The notes beneath the pieces were generated by a model. That model was not told the DNA's origin. It saw nothing but the letters and a program-made list of their open reading frames with translations, and did not search any database. Below, in pieces: positions 37,001 through 45,350 of a stretch of DNA of 64,000 nt (its first letter is position 1; each line of letters opens with the position of its first letter). The position numbers were made by a program, and so were the translations under genes. The stretch is from Fimbriimonadaceae bacterium. Lineage in GTDB: Bacteria > Armatimonadota > UBA10988. The stretch is taken from the NCBI GenBank assembly GCA_020850355.1, contig JADZEX010000020.1, positions 62,001 through 126,000 of the forward strand, written 5' to 3'.

Positions 37001-38135
37001 CGAAGGGCAGGTCCATCGCCGGTCCGACGCTGCTGTTGACGAAGCGTGGTGAGTTCTGCGGGATTTCCAGGCCATCCATGTAGGGCGCATAGCAGAGCCT
37101 GCCCGCGGGCAACTCGGCGCTGAGCGGCGCCGGGTAGGCGGTGCTCCGGAAGTCGACCGTGCGGTCGGGCAGATCGAGCGTGATCTCGACGGCGTCGGCG
37201 TCTTTGGCGGTGGTCACGGTGAGGTCTGCTTGCACCGGCGAGCTGCCCGCGAAGAGCGTCTTGCGGAAGGCGCAGCCGTTGGGCAGGCGGCGCAAGGCCT
37301 GGATGGTGGTTAGCGGCTGGCCGCTGCGCGCGGGCGCCTGCCCACTGCGGTCGCCGAGCGTCGCCAGGGCGAACGTATCGGGCTGCGAGTGGCGCCAGGT
37401 GGCCGGGAAGTAGATCTGCCCCTCCCGTAGGCCCGTGGCGTCGGCATCGTTGATGCCGAGCGCCAGCGGCACCGTCGCGCCGACCGTCGGCGACTTCAAG
37501 AAGGTCTGCTGCGCCCACGGCAGCGCCACTTCGACGCGGTAGCCGCCCGGCTTCGTGGTCAGCGCCACCAGCCGCAGCGCGCCGCTTTGCGAGCCGACCG
37601 GCTCACCGCCTCCGAGGGCGATCCGGACCCCCTCGGCCGGCTTGCTGACCAGCGAGGCGAGGGTGCCGCGGGGGCTCAGCGAGAAGCCGACCTGGGTGGC
37701 TCCGAGCCAGACTTCGACGCTGTCCTTGGTCCACCACTGCAGCGCGGGCTGCGGCGCGAAGGTGATCTGGTCGTCGGTGACTTCGAGCGCCAGGTAGAGG
37801 TGCTGGGCATCCCACAGCCAGCGCGCCTGCGCCGAGCAGTCGGCCAGTCCGTCGACTGCCGCCACCTCGCCGGTCATCGCCACGGTCACCGGCACGGCCG
37901 GCACCGCCCGCCACTCGTCGAGCTGCCCATCGATCCGCGGCGCGCTGCTGGCCTGCGTCACCACCAGCCCGGGCGGCGCCGGCGGCACGATCGAGCGGTA
38001 GACCCGCCCGGTCAGCCGGTGGGCCACCGTCAGGCCACCGTCGGGCGCCACGGTGACCTGGAGGTTGCGCCCCCCAATCTCGACTTGGGCGACGGCGGGC
38101 AGGCAGCAGCACAGCAACAGCACGAGGCGGCGCAT
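34008..38135 (-). CDS. Giant exported glycosidase-like protein with N-terminal CBM9-like domain
   Basis: 1375 residues from ATG 38135 (GGAG six bases upstream). Signal peptide MRRLVLLLCCCLPAVA. Residues about 55-215 form a CBM9/DOMON-like module: IDGQLDEWRAV, ARWLWDAQHLYLALEVTD, WWTKDSVEVWLG and GYRVEVALPW. Residues about 260-830 are the presumed catalytic region, a beta-sandwich followed by a barrel (ELGYLTSRYDNYADLL, FLDVTTASGLYEDYHP, GLVTGGEHGRFWAVPYMDYF, PLWSTIFHDCVVSYWYWGD), reminiscent of GH101-related and DUF5696 proteins. The C-terminal 500 residues are several beta-sandwich and CARDB-like modules. It probably acts on a large extracellular glycan or glycoprotein. The GH family is not certain. 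Confidence 0.7.
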   Translation of the reverse strand: MRRLVLLLCCCLPAVAQVEIGGRNLQVTVAPDGGLTVAHRLTGRVYRSIVPPAPPGLVVTQASSAPRIDGQLDEWRAVPAVPVTVAMTGEVAAVDGLADCSAQARWLWDAQHLYLALEVTDDQITFAPQPALQWWTKDSVEVWLGATQVGFSLSPRGTLASLVSKPAEGVRIALGGGEPVGSQSGALRLVALTTKPGGYRVEVALPWAQQTFLKSPTVGATVPLALGINDADATGLREGQIYFPATWRHSQPDTFALATLGDRSGQAPARSGQPLTTIQALRRLPNGCAFRKTLFAGSSPVQADLTVTTAKDADAVEITLDLPDRTVDFRSTAYPAPLSAELPAGRLCYAPYMDGLEIPQNSPRFVNSSVGPAMDLPFVGLYDATKGDGYLLLLRTPHDGQIRLTNIAAAGEPKLVPQAIWLPAMGKFGAARRVRYEFVASGGWQALAQRYRQHALRDGHLKTLREKSKARPNIARLGGAPDVWGGDLAWALEASARGVERCLLNYTADQAKMRRANELGYLTSRYDNYADLLVEDDPTKWTNTKGTLDMCYHDPAGKQMLGWLTWDKKQQYYERSSATATAAARLYIPKDLQEHPYLGRFLDVTTASGLYEDYHPQRRQDRSGDVAARNKLFAYVNSLGLVTGGEHGRFWAVPYMDYFEGMMSGNSFFSWPAGHLLKSKRDDGKATPGSEDVSEEYRTYGLGPQYRIPLWSTIFHDCVVSYWYWGDTNDYHQVFEPTLTDRKDAFNVLYGTPPMYWANSAGFGRSEAGWQRLLDSYRRTCRWHEAVLYEPLTKFEYLTPDRQVQRSTFGRDYQAVVNFAAEPREVSVDGQTLRLPPDGFVARGPQIRVERVLQGDRVVQRIRSPRYAYLDGAGAEVTVAGLRGTGSTTVQIAAPDRLLIAAHSDAATLLLNDLVPGWDSPGTRAFRLDLDGQREAPLDLRPVQGKLVVPATKQVIELITGRRTALPDLRLGDVTTSQRAGLLRVSVPVHNAGLAAVSAGRLQVQPEGLPAQEKPLKIAAGQSATVMIELPTARLDGPRRLDLAVLAGPGQSDLIPGNNRGWRVVQFPFDRQRWPAAPLLRATVPATTVERPVALPLQLPPGVAPGSVRVVDAAEPTRPLLAQMESAAVVVLLPAGPERRLEVLGQTGATAALAPGGGFWSAAAQRLDTGVYRFALLAGVPSDIGIGAGPTAAIAMLTYSSADTGWVAEDGRLDKLEVVASGPVRTVLQVRRTLAGGKAVYTKTWTCYRDWLECLTEAQPSVTGLHNRAYYLQPGDYRDSLGKTTRIDGKGDDEARISGPPAAWIGVAGDGWAHSIVPLEPVGGQAYWDAGNMGGLGYQGTPARSRMAWVFHAGAVPANFAAQDAARLATISAAR

Positions 38136-38189
38136 CACGTTCTCCGCGTGACGCCGCGGTTCGCAACCGACCCGGTGGTTCCTGCCGGC

Positions 38190-40439
38190 CTACCCCCGGG
38201 GCTTCAGCGGCTGGCGGTAGTCGCCGATCGGCTCCAGGTTGACCTTGCCGCCGGGCCCCAGGTCCAAGGGCGCCACCGCCAGCTCCATCGTGCGGCCCTG
38301 GAACTCGATCCGCTCGAGGCGCTGGCGTTGCAGCCTGGTGCCCATCTGACCGAACCACGGGAAAAGGTCCTCGCCGACCGCGATGCTGAGCGACTCGACC
38401 ATCTCGTCCCAACTCTCGCGGTGGCCCGGATCGGCCGCCCAGCGGGTGCTACGGACCCAGTACCAGCGCGGGTACCAGGTCGGGCCGTAGCGGTCGTCCA
38501 GCTTCTGCCAGACCCACCACATCTTGGTCCAACTTCCGCCGTAGCCCCAGACCTGCCGCCCAGCCTCGTTCTCGTACTGCGTCGTGAAGTCCAGCAAGTC
38601 GTTCTGCTGCCGTTCCAGGTCGCGGAAGCTGTTGCAGTTGCGGTTGCTCTTCTCGACATCCTGGCCAAACATCGCCAGGATCTTGCCCTGGAACCAGCCA
38701 GCATGGGCCTCGCCCTGGTTGTGGTGTGGCGACGAGCCGCAGACCTCGCCGGCGTCGTTGCCCGGTCCGGGCATCGTGTGCGCCATTTCGTGGCCAAACA
38801 CCCCGAGCAGGCTGACCGGATCGTAGTCGATCACCGCCGCCGACTTCGGCCGCGGGTTGATTGCCCAGCCGCCGCCGCCGCCGGCGCAGATCACAATCGT
38901 GTAGGGCTCGGCGTGCTCCTTGGTGGGCAGCCAGGCCCGCAAAGCGTCGGCGGCCTTCGGGACGTTCTCGGTGATGCAGCGCACCACCTCGGGCTTCTGG
39001 TTGGCGGCGTAGTAGACCACGATGCCGCCGCGGCTTTGCTCGAGCTCGGGGAAGATCCCCACCCCGCCGTTGGCCGGCCAGCGGGCGGTGCCGCCGACCG
39101 GCGGCAGGCCGGCCGCCAGCCAGGCGACGGTCTCGCGCAGCAGCGCCTGCCGGGCCGCCTTGACCTCCGCCGGGTCGTTGCCCTGCGCGTTGAACGGCGC
39201 CTGGCCTTCGGCCAGCAGCAGCCGGCCACGGCCGACCGGTCGCCGCGCCCGGATCGGCCGGCCACCTTCGCCGCGCCGCAGCACCTCCCAGGTGGCGTCG
39301 AGCTGCAACGCGGCCCAGGTCGCGCCGTCGGCGGTGCGGTCGGTCTCGTGGCTGTAGCCACCGCCGTAAGCCGCCAGCAGTTGGTTGAGGCTCCAGTCCC
39401 GGGCTTGTGCGGCGCTGCTGCAGCGGCCTCCGAAAACCAGCAGCCCGCCGCCGCCCGCCAGGTGGTCGCGCAGGGCGGTCTGTTCGGCAGGGCTGTAGGG
39501 CTGGGCGCTGTGATCTTGCTGGCCGGTCACCACCACGTTGAACCGCTCCGCCGGCCACCAGGCGTAGGGCTCCAACTCGTCGACCGCCAGGCGCACCCGC
39601 CAACGGCTGCCCGCCGGCAGCACGCTGCTCAGCGCGGCGGCGCTGCTGGCCGCACGGTAGCCGGCCTCGCGGAGCTGCCCGCGGAAACCCCAGAGCACCA
39701 CGAACTGGGTCTGATGGGCCTGGTCGACCAGCACGTTGACGCCCGTGTCGTTGGCCGGCAGACCCTCGCCGGTCAGCGGCAACTGCGTCGCCAGCGTCAC
39801 CGGAATGGTCTCGCCGCGGGTCAGGTAGGCCTCCACCTGTCGCCGCCGCGCCTGCCGCTCGGCCTCCAACTTCGCCGTGGCCGCCAGCTTCGCGGTCTGG
39901 GCCGCGCTCATGGTCACCCGCTGCAGTGCGGACGTCGCCGGCACCGCTCGCGGCAGGCCCGGACCCTCCCAGGCCACGGCGCAGTGGTTGCCGCCGCCGC
40001 CCTGCTTCCAGGTGGCCTGCACCCAGACCGCCTGCCCCGCGGTCAGCGCCAACGGCTGCGAGCGCTGGTTGGCCTGGCCGCCGAAGCTCAGCGGATCACT
40101 CCAGCCGTTGACCGTCGCCACCAGCTCGGCCGCCGCCGGGTCGCCGCTGCGACTGACCCACAGCTCGCCGCCGTCGTCGCTCGCCAACAGCAACCGGTAC
40201 TCCCCGCTGGCCGGCGGCAGCAGCCGAAAAGTCAGCCGCGCGGCGTACTGGTTCCCGAGACTCTCGACACTCGGGACCGCGACCCAGCGAATCTCGTCGG
40301 CCACCGCGGTGGCGCGCGGACCGGCCGTGAAATCGACCACCCGTTCACCGGGCACGTCGCGCCAGATTTCCAGCAAGACCGCCTCGGCCGGCGCCGCCAA
40401 GGTGCTCAGAGCGGCGGTGAAGGTACTCAGCCAGATCAT
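38190..40439 (-). CDS. Exported PA14-like domain plus HExxH zinc metallopeptidase
   Basis: 749 residues. Signal peptide up to about residue 19. Residues 20-175: a PA14-like sugar-binding beta-barrel (LEIWRDVPGERVVDF, YRLLLASDDGGELWVS, WVQATWKQGGGGNHCAVAWEGPG). Residues about 240-450: a DUF4350/GATase-like alpha/beta domain. From about 480: a peptidase domain with HEMAH at 550-554, followed by GEVCGSSPHHNQGEAHAGW, and FRDLERQQNDLLDF. This resembles M60-like (enhancin/SslE) glycan-dependent metallopeptidases, which cleave heavily glycosylated proteins such as mucins. The third zinc ligand needs structural checking. It lies 54 bases upstream of the giant glycosidase-like gene on the same strand. 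Confidence 0.75.
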   Translation of the reverse strand: MIWLSTFTAALSTLAAPAEAVLLEIWRDVPGERVVDFTAGPRATAVADEIRWVAVPSVESLGNQYAARLTFRLLPPASGEYRLLLASDDGGELWVSRSGDPAAAELVATVNGWSDPLSFGGQANQRSQPLALTAGQAVWVQATWKQGGGGNHCAVAWEGPGLPRAVPATSALQRVTMSAAQTAKLAATAKLEAERQARRRQVEAYLTRGETIPVTLATQLPLTGEGLPANDTGVNVLVDQAHQTQFVVLWGFRGQLREAGYRAASSAAALSSVLPAGSRWRVRLAVDELEPYAWWPAERFNVVVTGQQDHSAQPYSPAEQTALRDHLAGGGGLLVFGGRCSSAAQARDWSLNQLLAAYGGGYSHETDRTADGATWAALQLDATWEVLRRGEGGRPIRARRPVGRGRLLLAEGQAPFNAQGNDPAEVKAARQALLRETVAWLAAGLPPVGGTARWPANGGVGIFPELEQSRGGIVVYYAANQKPEVVRCITENVPKAADALRAWLPTKEHAEPYTIVICAGGGGGWAINPRPKSAAVIDYDPVSLLGVFGHEMAHTMPGPGNDAGEVCGSSPHHNQGEAHAGWFQGKILAMFGQDVEKSNRNCNSFRDLERQQNDLLDFTTQYENEAGRQVWGYGGSWTKMWWVWQKLDDRYGPTWYPRWYWVRSTRWAADPGHRESWDEMVESLSIAVGEDLFPWFGQMGTRLQRQRLERIEFQGRTMELAVAPLDLGPGGKVNLEPIGDYRQPLKPRG

Positions 40440-40543
40440 TGCAGCGTTTCCTGTCCGCTGGTTCGTCGCCGCCGCCGGACTTCCTGCGGAAGGGAGCCCG
40501 CCGCAGGCGGCGAACCACAGCGCTGCGAGCGAGGAGCTGTGTG

Positions 40544-41407
40544 ATGGAAATCGGTGTCCGCCAGCCGCCGTGCGCGGGCAAGATGGGCTTTGAGGCGTTC
40601 TGCGAGTGGTGTGCGGAGGTCGGCTTCGCGGCGATCGACGTGCCCCGCCTGACCCCCGAGGTGGCCAAGGCCCTGGCCGACCACGGCCTGCGCGTCGGTA
40701 CGGTCGATCTGCCGGCCTGGGGAGCGCAACTCAGCCCCGACCCGGCGCGCCGCCAGGCGGGGTTGGCCGAACAGCGCGAGATTCTCAGCAAGGCCAAGGA
40801 GCTCGGCGCCTCGGTCGCCTTCGCGGTGCTGCTGCCCGAGGACCATAGCCAGTCGCGCGCCAATAGCTTCGAGTACTGGAAGGAGTCCGCGCCGGACTTC
40901 GTCGCGCTGCTCGACGAGCTCGACATGCACCTGGCGCTGGAAGCCTGGCCCGGTCCAGGGCCGTGGCTGCCGACCCTCGGCTGCACCCCCGAAACGCTGC
41001 GCGCGATGTTCGCCGCGGTGCCCTCGGAGCGGCTCGGCCTGTGCTTCGACCCGTCGCACCTGGTGCGGCTCGGAATCGACTACCAGCGCTTCCTGTGGGA
41101 GTTCGGCAGCCGCGTCAAGCACTGCCACGGCAAGGACACCGAGCTGCTCGACGAGCAGCTCTACCTGACCGGCAACATCTCCCCCAGCTTTGGCGCCAAG
41201 TACGGCTACGGCGAATGCGCCTGGCGCTACTGCATCCCCGGTGACGGTGAGGTCGACTGGACCTTCGTGGCCCACCGCCTGAAGGACTTCGGTTACGACA
41301 ACCTGGTCTGCGTCGAGCTCGAGGATTGCCACTACTTCCCCGAGGTCGAGCTGCAGCAGGAAGGCCTGATCAACAGCATCGACTTCCTGGCCGAAGTGTT
41401 CTATTGA
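40544..41407 (+). CDS. Sugar phosphate isomerase/epimerase (xylose isomerase-like TIM barrel)
   Basis: 287 residues from ATG 40544 (GAGGAG seven bases upstream). No signal peptide. TIM-barrel elements: MEIGVRQPPC at strand 1, HLALEAWPGPG with the metal-binding Glu, LGLCFDPSHLVRLG with Asp and His, KHCHGKDTEL, and NLVCVELEDCHYFP at the C-terminus. The set of Glu/Asp/His ligands for a divalent metal is complete. Cytosolic sugar isomerisation or epimerisation is likely, fed by the exported glycosidases around it. It is divergent from the metallopeptidase gene and ends at a bidirectional terminator. Confidence 0.88.
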   Translation: MEIGVRQPPCAGKMGFEAFCEWCAEVGFAAIDVPRLTPEVAKALADHGLRVGTVDLPAWGAQLSPDPARRQAGLAEQREILSKAKELGASVAFAVLLPEDHSQSRANSFEYWKESAPDFVALLDELDMHLALEAWPGPGPWLPTLGCTPETLRAMFAAVPSERLGLCFDPSHLVRLGIDYQRFLWEFGSRVKHCHGKDTELLDEQLYLTGNISPSFGAKYGYGECAWRYCIPGDGEVDWTFVAHRLKDFGYDNLVCVELEDCHYFPEVELQQEGLINSIDFLAEVFY

Positions 41408-41414
41408 TCCGCGC

Positions 41415-41438
41415 GGCGGGGGGCGCCAGCCCCCCGCC
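41415..41438. terminator. Bidirectional terminator between convergent genes
   Basis: Perfect 10-bp stem GGCGGGGGGC/GCCCCCCGCC with loop GCCA, 8 bases after the isomerase stop and 8 bases from the stop of the convergent glycosidase-like gene. Downstream on the plus strand is ATGTTCCTT, a weak U-tract. Confidence 0.7.
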
Positions 41439-41446
41439 ATGTTCCT

Positions 41447-44269
41447 TCACCAGCGCAACACGGCAACCCCGTAGCGCGGCAATGCCAGCGTCACCTGGCC
41501 ACCCCTGCGCGGTACTGCCGTGGTGCCACAGAGTCCGGTGGTCGGGCCGTCCCCCGGGGCCGGCACCGCTACCGTGGCCGGCGCCTCGGCCAGGTTCACC
41601 GCAATCAGGGTGGTCTGCCCGCCAACGGTGCGGCGCCACCAGACCACCTTGGCGCCAGCCGCCTCCAGCGTTCCGGTCTCGACTGGCGTGTCGGCCGCCA
41701 GGACCGGCTCCAGGCTGTCGACGTCGCGGCCCACCGCGGTCAGCGCAGCCCAGGCCGCCGGGACATCGGCCACTGTCAACCAGTCGTTGGTGCCGTCGGC
41801 GTACCACCACCACCAGAGCCCGTTGATGCGCTGGGTGATCCCCGCGAAAGCCGCGGCCCGCAGCCAGGCCGGGTCGGGTTGGAAGGCCGCCGGATCGAAG
41901 CTGCTGCCGCGGCCGGCGGCGGCCTTCTGGGCCTGGTCGTAGCAATGCACCAGCAGCGTCAGCGGGGTGCCCTCACCGAGCAGCCGCCGATGCTCGCCAA
42001 GGGTGTTGACGACCCCGGCCGGCGGGCTGTAGGACTGCGTCCAGTGGGTATCGAAGGAGCGCCGGTAGAGCGCCATTCGCGGGCCCCAGGTGGTCATCAC
42101 GACAACATGGTAGGGGTCCAGTTGCCGCACCAGCTCGGCGTAGGCGTTGAGCGTCCGCGGGGCGATGTACTGGTGGACGACCTCCGGCTCGTCGAAGAGG
42201 TACCAGCAGAACAGCGCCGGGTGGTCGCAGAGCGCTGCGACCCGCGCCGCGAGGTGGGCCTGGTTGCCCTGCACCATCCCGTTCCCACTGCTGCCACCGC
42301 GGTCGAAGCCGAGGAACACCCGGAGTCCGGCCGCCTGGGCGGCGTCCAGGTAGACCCTCGCCGCCGTGTCGTCCTGGCTGCTCTCCCAGGTGTAGACATG
42401 CACCACATCGAAGCCGGCCGCCTTGACCGTCGGCATGGCGGCCGGTGAGACCTGGTAGATCCCGCGCGGGAAGATCGCCTGACCATCCTCCAGGTAGCGC
42501 CCCGCGGCATCGATGCTGGTCGGGCGGGCGGGCACCGGGCGACACAGCACCGGCACCTCGACGCGGCTCTCGTTGCCCGTCACGTCGCGCGCCGTGACCT
42601 GCAAGGTGCTCAGGCCGAGTGGCCAGTTGAAGACCAGCGTCGGCCGGGCGGCGCGCCCGGCGGCCAGCCCGCGCACCTCCAGGGTCTGACCGTTGGCGGT
42701 CGCGGTGATCGCGGCCAGATCGCTCTGGTCGTCCTGCACGGCCAGCCGCAGCGGCTCGTCGGTCCGGGTCAGGCGGGTCGGCTGCAGCAGGATCTGCGGC
42801 GCCGTCGTGTCGACCGTCACGGCGGCGGTCTGCTGGATCGTCCAGACCGCGCTGTCGTCGTAGCCGGGCGCGGCCACCTTCCAGTACCAGGTGCCCGGCG
42901 CCAACGGCCGCGGCACCGCCAACTGCGCCTCCGTGCTGCTGAAGCGCTGCGTGGCCGGCGCGGCGAACCCCGGATCACGCGACAGCGTCACCTGGTAGTC
43001 CAGGGCCTGCGGGTCCTCGCGCCAGGTCAGCAGCGGCGTGTTGTCAGCGAGTTGCAGCGCCGGCAGCGGAGCGGTCAGCTTCAGGGCGCGGTGGACCTGG
43101 TCCAGCTCGAGGTCATCGAACCAGGCCGTGCCAACCGCCCGGACGGCCAGGAAGATCACCGCGAAGCCGGCCTCTTCAGGGGCCCGCAGCAGGCCCGTCT
43201 CGCGCAGCGTCCAGGGCTGGTCGCCCCACAACTCGCAGGCGTAATCGCCCGCGGCCAGCCACTTCCCCTGACGGTCGGCCCACTCGACGATCAGCCCGGC
43301 GCCGACGCTGGACATGCGACCGGCCGCCGGCCGCAGGCCGCTGGTCTTGACCCAGCCGCGCGCCTGGTAGTAGCTGCCCCCGACGACCGGCACCTGGCGG
43401 GTGATGTAGACCGTCTCCTTGGTCGGGTCGCCGACCGTGAGTCGCGCCGCCTGCCCGCCGGTCCGCCCCCCAGCCTCGACCGCACCGTTGCCCGGCACCG
43501 CCCAGGGCGCGGCGCCCGTCTCGAAGCTGGCGTTCGGCAGGTCGACCCGGTCGACCCACCGCGACCGTTGCTCCAAGCGCGGTCGGCGCGCCGCCGCGGT
43601 GGCCGCGTCGTAGGGCGTCAACTCCAGCCGCGCGGTGGCACCCAGCGGGGCCTCTGCCGTGCTCCGCAGGACGCTGATCAGCCGCAGCGCGGGCGGCTGC
43701 TCGCGGCGCTTGTCTTGCAGCATCCAGCTTCCGGCGGTCGCCTGCAAGGCCCAGCGCGAGCTGCTGGCCGGCTGTTCCACAGACCAGCCCGTCCCGACCG
43801 GCAGGCTGCCGAAGGGCAGCGCACTCAGCTCGTGCTCCCGCGGGCCGCGCTGCACCGTCAGACTGCCGTCGGCCCGGGCCCAGCCCGCCGGCGGCAGGAC
43901 GATCCCGAACTCGACCGGCCCGGCGCTGTGGCTGGTGCCGGCCAGCTCCAGCTCGACCGACCCGGCGGTCAACCGCACCTGTAGGCTGCCCGTGAGGTGA
44001 CCCGGTTTGGCCAGGCTGAGCTGCACGGTGGTGGTCTCGCCGTCGCGCCGCACCTCGGCCGGAGCGCCCATCAAGACGTACCGGGTGGCGCGGTAGTCCG
44101 ACGAGTAGCCGCCGAGCGTGACCCCCGACCAGATCGGCCGCTCCTGCCAGCGCAGCTCCCCGATCCGGCCATGGTCGTACTCCAGCGTCCAGGCCCCGGC
44201 GGTGAGGTTGGCGGCGGGCAACGCGTGGGGCAGCAGGAGGAGGGCGGCAACAACGTGGAAGGAGCGCAT
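41447..44269 (-). CDS. Large exported multidomain glycosidase-like protein
   Basis: 940 residues, signal peptide MRSFHVVAALLLLPHALPA. N-terminal half: a beta-sandwich (TAGAWTLEYDHGRIGELRW), a jelly-roll CBM-like module (NASFETGAAPWAVPGNG, ARGWVKTSGLRPAAG, WFDDLELDQVH), a fibronectin-III/FIVAR-like repeat (PLLTWREDPQALDYQVTLS), and a Ca-binding-type Ig module. C-terminal 370 residues: a GH2/GH42-like TIM barrel with FPRGIYQVSP, GFDVVHVYTWESS and CWYLFDEPEVVHQY, the last with a candidate catalytic Glu. It also has INGLWWWWYADGTNDW and a final beta domain. Extracellular polysaccharide cleavage is likely. Divergent from hypE. Confidence 0.7.
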   Translation of the reverse strand: MRSFHVVAALLLLPHALPAANLTAGAWTLEYDHGRIGELRWQERPIWSGVTLGGYSSDYRATRYVLMGAPAEVRRDGETTTVQLSLAKPGHLTGSLQVRLTAGSVELELAGTSHSAGPVEFGIVLPPAGWARADGSLTVQRGPREHELSALPFGSLPVGTGWSVEQPASSSRWALQATAGSWMLQDKRREQPPALRLISVLRSTAEAPLGATARLELTPYDAATAAARRPRLEQRSRWVDRVDLPNASFETGAAPWAVPGNGAVEAGGRTGGQAARLTVGDPTKETVYITRQVPVVGGSYYQARGWVKTSGLRPAAGRMSSVGAGLIVEWADRQGKWLAAGDYACELWGDQPWTLRETGLLRAPEEAGFAVIFLAVRAVGTAWFDDLELDQVHRALKLTAPLPALQLADNTPLLTWREDPQALDYQVTLSRDPGFAAPATQRFSSTEAQLAVPRPLAPGTWYWKVAAPGYDDSAVWTIQQTAAVTVDTTAPQILLQPTRLTRTDEPLRLAVQDDQSDLAAITATANGQTLEVRGLAAGRAARPTLVFNWPLGLSTLQVTARDVTGNESRVEVPVLCRPVPARPTSIDAAGRYLEDGQAIFPRGIYQVSPAAMPTVKAAGFDVVHVYTWESSQDDTAARVYLDAAQAAGLRVFLGFDRGGSSGNGMVQGNQAHLAARVAALCDHPALFCWYLFDEPEVVHQYIAPRTLNAYAELVRQLDPYHVVVMTTWGPRMALYRRSFDTHWTQSYSPPAGVVNTLGEHRRLLGEGTPLTLLVHCYDQAQKAAAGRGSSFDPAAFQPDPAWLRAAAFAGITQRINGLWWWWYADGTNDWLTVADVPAAWAALTAVGRDVDSLEPVLAADTPVETGTLEAAGAKVVWWRRTVGGQTTLIAVNLAEAPATVAVPAPGDGPTTGLCGTTAVPRRGGQVTLALPRYGVAVLRW

Positions 44270-44334
44270 CGAGGGTCTCCAGCCGGCGACGTTCGGGGGC
44301 GTGGCGCAATCCCCTGCGAGACCGTGGAGGACGA

Positions 44335-45339
44335 ATGGAACGCAACATCACCTTGGCCCACGGCAGCGGCGGCCGGCTGACCGCGGAGCTGGTTCAGGAG
44401 GTCTTCGTGAAGGCCTTCGACGATGACGCCGGGCGCCGGCTCGAAGACAGCGCCGTGCTGCCACCCGGCAGCGGCGAGGTCGCCCTGACCACCGACGGCT
44501 TTGTCGTCAAACCCCGCGTCTTTCCCGGCGGCGACATCGGCAAGCTGGCGGTCTGTGGGACCGTCAACGACCTCGCCGTGGCCGGCGCCGAGCCCGTCGC
44601 GTTGACCGTCGCCTGCATCATCGAAGAGGGTCTGGCGGTCAGCGAGTTGCGGGCGGTGGCCCGCAGTATGGCCGCCACCGCGCGCCAGGCTGGGGTGCGG
44701 ATCGTTGCCGGCGACACGAAAGTCGTCGAACGCGGCAGTGGTGACGGACTCTACCTCGCCACCAGCGGCTACGGCCTGCTGCCGCCCGGACGCCGGCTCG
44801 GGGCCGCGCGGCTGACGGTGGGCGACGTGATTCTCGTCAGCGGCGACATCGGCCGGCACGAGGCGGCGATTCTACTGGCCCGTGGGGAGCTGCACTTCGA
44901 GGCCGCCCTGGAATCGGACTGCGGCCTGCTGCTGGAAACCTGCCGCGGCGTGCTGGCGGCCGGTGGCGACGGGGTGCGGGCGCTGCGCGACTGCACCCGC
45001 GGTGGCCTGGCGACGGTGCTCTGCGAGTACGCCGCGGCCAGCGGACTGGGGCTGGCGCTGCAAGAGGCGGCCATCCCGGTGCGGCCGGCGGTGGCGGCGG
45101 TCTGCGAACTGCTGGGGCTGGACCCGCTCTACCTGGCCTGCGAGGGCCGACTGGTGGCCGTGGTGTCGGAAGACGTGGCCGAGCGGGTGGAAGCTTGCTT
45201 GCAGACGTCAGAGTCCAGCGCGGCTCGGATTGGCCAGGTGGTTGCCGAGCCCGCCGGGCGGGTGGTGTTGGAAACCGGGATCGGCGGCCGGCGCGTGCTG
45301 GACCTGCTGGCCGGTGGGCAACTGCCGCGGATCTGCTGA
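44335..45339 (+). CDS. hypE: Hydrogenase maturation factor HypE
   Basis: 334 residues, AIR-synthase fold. HypE dehydrates a thiocarbamoyl group on its own C-terminal cysteine to give the cyanide ligands of the [NiFe] active site. Visible: LAHGSGG and LEDSAVLPPG near the N-terminus, GTVNDLAVAGAEP, VAGDTKVVERG, VILVSGDIGRHEAAILLARG, VRALRDCTRGGLATVLCEYA, and the essential terminal tetrapeptide PRIC ending in Cys334. The ATG follows TGGAGGACGA. First gene of the hydrogenase locus, 11 bases before the DRTGG gene. HypF and HypCD, needed for the same pathway, are not in the window. Confidence 0.97.
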   Translation: MERNITLAHGSGGRLTAELVQEVFVKAFDDDAGRRLEDSAVLPPGSGEVALTTDGFVVKPRVFPGGDIGKLAVCGTVNDLAVAGAEPVALTVACIIEEGLAVSELRAVARSMAATARQAGVRIVAGDTKVVERGSGDGLYLATSGYGLLPPGRRLGAARLTVGDVILVSGDIGRHEAAILLARGELHFEAALESDCGLLLETCRGVLAAGGDGVRALRDCTRGGLATVLCEYAAASGLGLALQEAAIPVRPAVAAVCELLGLDPLYLACEGRLVAVVSEDVAERVEACLQTSESSAARIGQVVAEPAGRVVLETGIGGRRVLDLLAGGQLPRIC

Positions 45340-45350
45340 GGACGTCTACG

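Noticed and set aside
37587-40544. A 985-codon open frame on the plus strand
   Set aside because: Antisense to the HExxH metallopeptidase and the start of the giant glycosidase-like gene; low-complexity composition and no ribosome site.
44335-45339. Alternative reading of hypE as selenophosphate synthase or thiamine-phosphate kinase
   Set aside because: The C-terminal PRIC with a terminal cysteine and the linkage to hypA, hypB and hydrogenase genes are specific to HypE.
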